Assembly: GCA_030562195.1 (NCBI GenBank)
Contig: JAUJPP010000003.1
Span: 34,540,602-34,604,601, forward strand
DNA length: 64,000 nucleotides
DNA from: Nipponacmea schrenckii
Lineage: Eukaryota; Mollusca; Gastropoda; Lottiidae
Direction: 5' to 3'
Position 1 is the stretch's first letter. Each line of letters starts with the position of its first letter. A program made the position numbers and the translations under genes. Positions 61,975 to 64,000 of the stretch are shown here, one piece after another. The notes beneath the pieces were generated by a model. That model searched no databases and was not told where the DNA came from. It saw only the letters and a list, made by a program, of their open reading frames with translations.

Positions 61975-62139
61975 ATCTTTGAATGACATTTAGAAGTAGA
62001 TGGAATATTATATAAAGAACACTATTATGGATATACTACTTCTCTTTTAATTAGGCAACGTTTCAATTCACATACAGGAATCTTTATCAAGCAATTAAAG
62101 AGAAGTAGTATATCCATAATAGTGTTCTTTATATAGTAT
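61975..62139 (+). mobile_element. foldback insertion, third family member
   Basis: GGCTTTATA at 61966-61974 and 62140-62148 is a likely 9-bp target duplication. The insert starts ATCTTTGAATGACATTTAGA, similar to the start of the 33387 copy. Its arms AAGAACACTATTATGGATAT and complement (TATCCATAATAGTGTTCTTT) flank a loop with GCAACGTTTCAATTCAC. Confidence 0.8.
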
Positions 62140-62283
62140 GGCTTTATATTATAATAATAAAATCATTCATATTTTGCATGAAGAATGTGTCGTGAATTAA
62201 CTTTTATAGTGTAATTGTCATATCAAAATTTGTAGAAAATCACTTCTGACTTAAAAAAAGAATTGATACAGCCATAAAAGCTT

Positions 62284-64000
62284 CTAATCTGCATCATCAA
62301 ATTGTCCAATAACTGAATGAAAATGATTCAATACACGTGATACACTAGGTTCATGTAAAGTATAAGGTAGACATAAAAAAGGTCTGTTTTCTCTTTGATA
62401 TTGGTACTCTTCAGGAGGGAGGTAATATTCTCTTTGGTCATCTAAATCTGTAAAAGAATATTTCAAAATGGCCAACCAGTGTTGTCTGAAGGAGGAGCTA
62501 TAATTTTGATTTGCAATGTGCAAAGTAAAAAACTATCACAAAATTTAATTTAGCAGATGCTAACTTTTAAAATAGTGGAAGGGGTCAACTCCATGACTGA
62601 CTCAATACAGGTTTGATATTGGCATCACCCATGTTAAAATTGAGGTAGATTAATGCTTCTAGGAGGGTGTGATGATTTAATTCCATAGTAAAAAACATAC
62701 CAAATTGTCCAGTTCCATCATCTAATTCATCATCCCAGTTTTCTTCCGTGGTGACTTGTCCACTTCCTGCCATGCTCACAGCAGTATTATCAGCAGCACT
62801 TCTTGTTTTACTAGAAGACTGTTCAACATCTTTTACATATTCTTCATCTGGAGTCATTTCACTTGATGACCCTTAAAATGTCACAGCAGAACCAATAGTT
62901 AAGCAGAACATGTAACATTCAGTACAACAAGTATATATAATAACCTTTGTAATCCTTGGACACCACCACCCTCCACCCTCGGTCTTTATATACAAGATTG
63001 TTTGTTGAAAGGTCTGGCTGTGTAAAGGCTCCTAGAAATGATCTTAAAGCCTTTAATTCATATAAGCTTTTACCAGTGTAATTTAAATTCCTTACCTCCT
63101 TTGATATCTTCATCAGAATCGGAAGGTAAAGAGCTAGTACTTGTAAACAATGGTATACGGAAACCATTTCGATCAGATGGTCGTTCAAACTTTGGTCTCG
63201 ATGTTTGTTCATCGCCATGTTTTCTCCATATAGACTGATTGTTTTCTACTGCTAGTTTTACTGTATATCTGTTTTTCTCCTGTGAATGAAAGAATATATA
63301 GTTTTAAAAGGGATAACTATTATTTTTTGTTTCTTGGCAGAAATGTCTCTACCACATCATAATGTGCTGCAATGTGTTTTTCAACTTTCAACAACAGTTT
63401 TAACTTACTGTTTGATCTATCTCTCTTAAATCTTCCCTTCTTTTACCTCTCCAGTTATCTTTTAAAGCAGGGTCTCGTGGGGCATATCTGGTATTCCGTA
63501 TTATAGATGGTATTTCAGATCTATCTTCCTTTATATTATTCTGAAATGTTATGGAATATTTATTCCTGTGCAATTATTATTATCAAAATTTCATTTCAAA
63601 CCTATCAAATGATTAATGTATTTACAAATATCTACATAAAATCAGCCACAAACAACTATAGGTTTGGACAGACAAATACCATCTTAAAAAAATATTTTAA
63701 TTTTTGAGTATGATGATCATTTATGACCACTACTTGTATGATTTTTCATCAGATAATTGCGGTTCCATTAATATCCATAATTCACTATTACAAAAGCACT
63801 TAGTTTTAGAGGAAATGAAAGAACCACAGACCACATTTTGACTCAAAATGGAATGGTGCAAATTAAGGCTATCACTGTCCCATATACAAAATGTAGTAAG
63901 CTTACACTTCTTCATAATTTTGTTAAACTTACCTCATCTATATCCAATCTAACTAACTGAGTGAACTGTTTAAGACAATCTGGTACTGTTCTTAGTTGGT
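62284..64000 (-). CDS. unrecognised acidic protein, 3' five exons, partial
   Basis: Minus-strand exons with clean splice sites: 64000-63933 (open at the window edge), 63540-63409, 63279-63096, 62871-62701 and 62447-62284 (TAG). Phases join throughout. The edge exon reads QLRTVPDCLKQFTQLVRLDI-DENNIKE, which resembles one leucine-rich repeat. Then comes a basic stretch (DPALKDNWRGKRREDLREID), RYTVKLAVENNQSIWRKHGD, a serine/acid-rich segment (SSLPSDSDEDIKGGSSSEMT; ENWDDELDDGTGQF) and a C-terminus REYYLPPEEYQYQRENRPFL ending SVSRVLNHFHSVIGQFDDAD. It lacks signal peptide or membrane segments in this part. The C-terminal 50 residues look folded and may be the conserved feature. I do not recognise the family; an LRR-containing scaffold is one option. 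Confidence 0.75.

Overview
The window is AT-rich animal nuclear DNA, most likely from a mollusc. All the genes have many exons with GT-AG introns. The introns are packed with repeat types common in marine invertebrates: tRNA-derived SINEs, tandem-repeat-bearing elements with TATACGCCCAC/GTGGGCGTATA ends, Penelope-type GIY-YIG sequence, and short TIR elements. The mollusc assignment is an inference from repeat style and protein similarity; no species call is made.

Layout. (1) 453-20554, + strand: 3' sixteen exons of the mitochondrial 2-oxoglutarate dehydrogenase E1 gene (OGDH), 5' end outside the window; one exon carries an apparent one-base insertion. (2) 24662-53788, + strand: an IRSp53/BAIAP2-type gene (IMD domain, SH3, proline-rich region, terminal WH2); its first coding exon is not securely located. 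(3) 55241-58318, - strand: a complete four-exon beta-tubulin gene of 447 codons, convergent with gene 2. (4) 62284 to beyond 64000, - strand: the 3' five exons of an unrecognised gene encoding an acidic, probably disordered protein with a leucine-rich-repeat-like stretch at the window edge. The genes look like ordinary housekeeping or cytoskeletal genes and do not form an operon.

The striking content is in the introns. Two large minisatellites in OGDH (about 1.08-3.15 kb and 10.14-13.43 kb) both appear to have been seeded by the 3' end of an exon plus its 5' splice site. The second carries about 60 near-perfect copies of the last 40 coding bases and the GTAAGAT donor, an array of decoy splice sites in which any later donor would create a stop codon. 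Other notable items are a family of foldback insertions with 8-14 bp target duplications and a hammerhead-like GAAACGTTG/CTGATGA core; a Penelope-like GIY-YIG fragment nested in a tandem-repeat element; a Harbinger-like element with an intact 52-residue Myb/SANT-like reading frame; TTAA-flanked MITEs; and a dense cluster of TCAAGGTCA motifs (ERR/NR5-type nuclear receptor site) just upstream of the first identified BAIAP2 exon.

Protein calls rest on reading translated exons against remembered family sequence. No alignment or database search was run.
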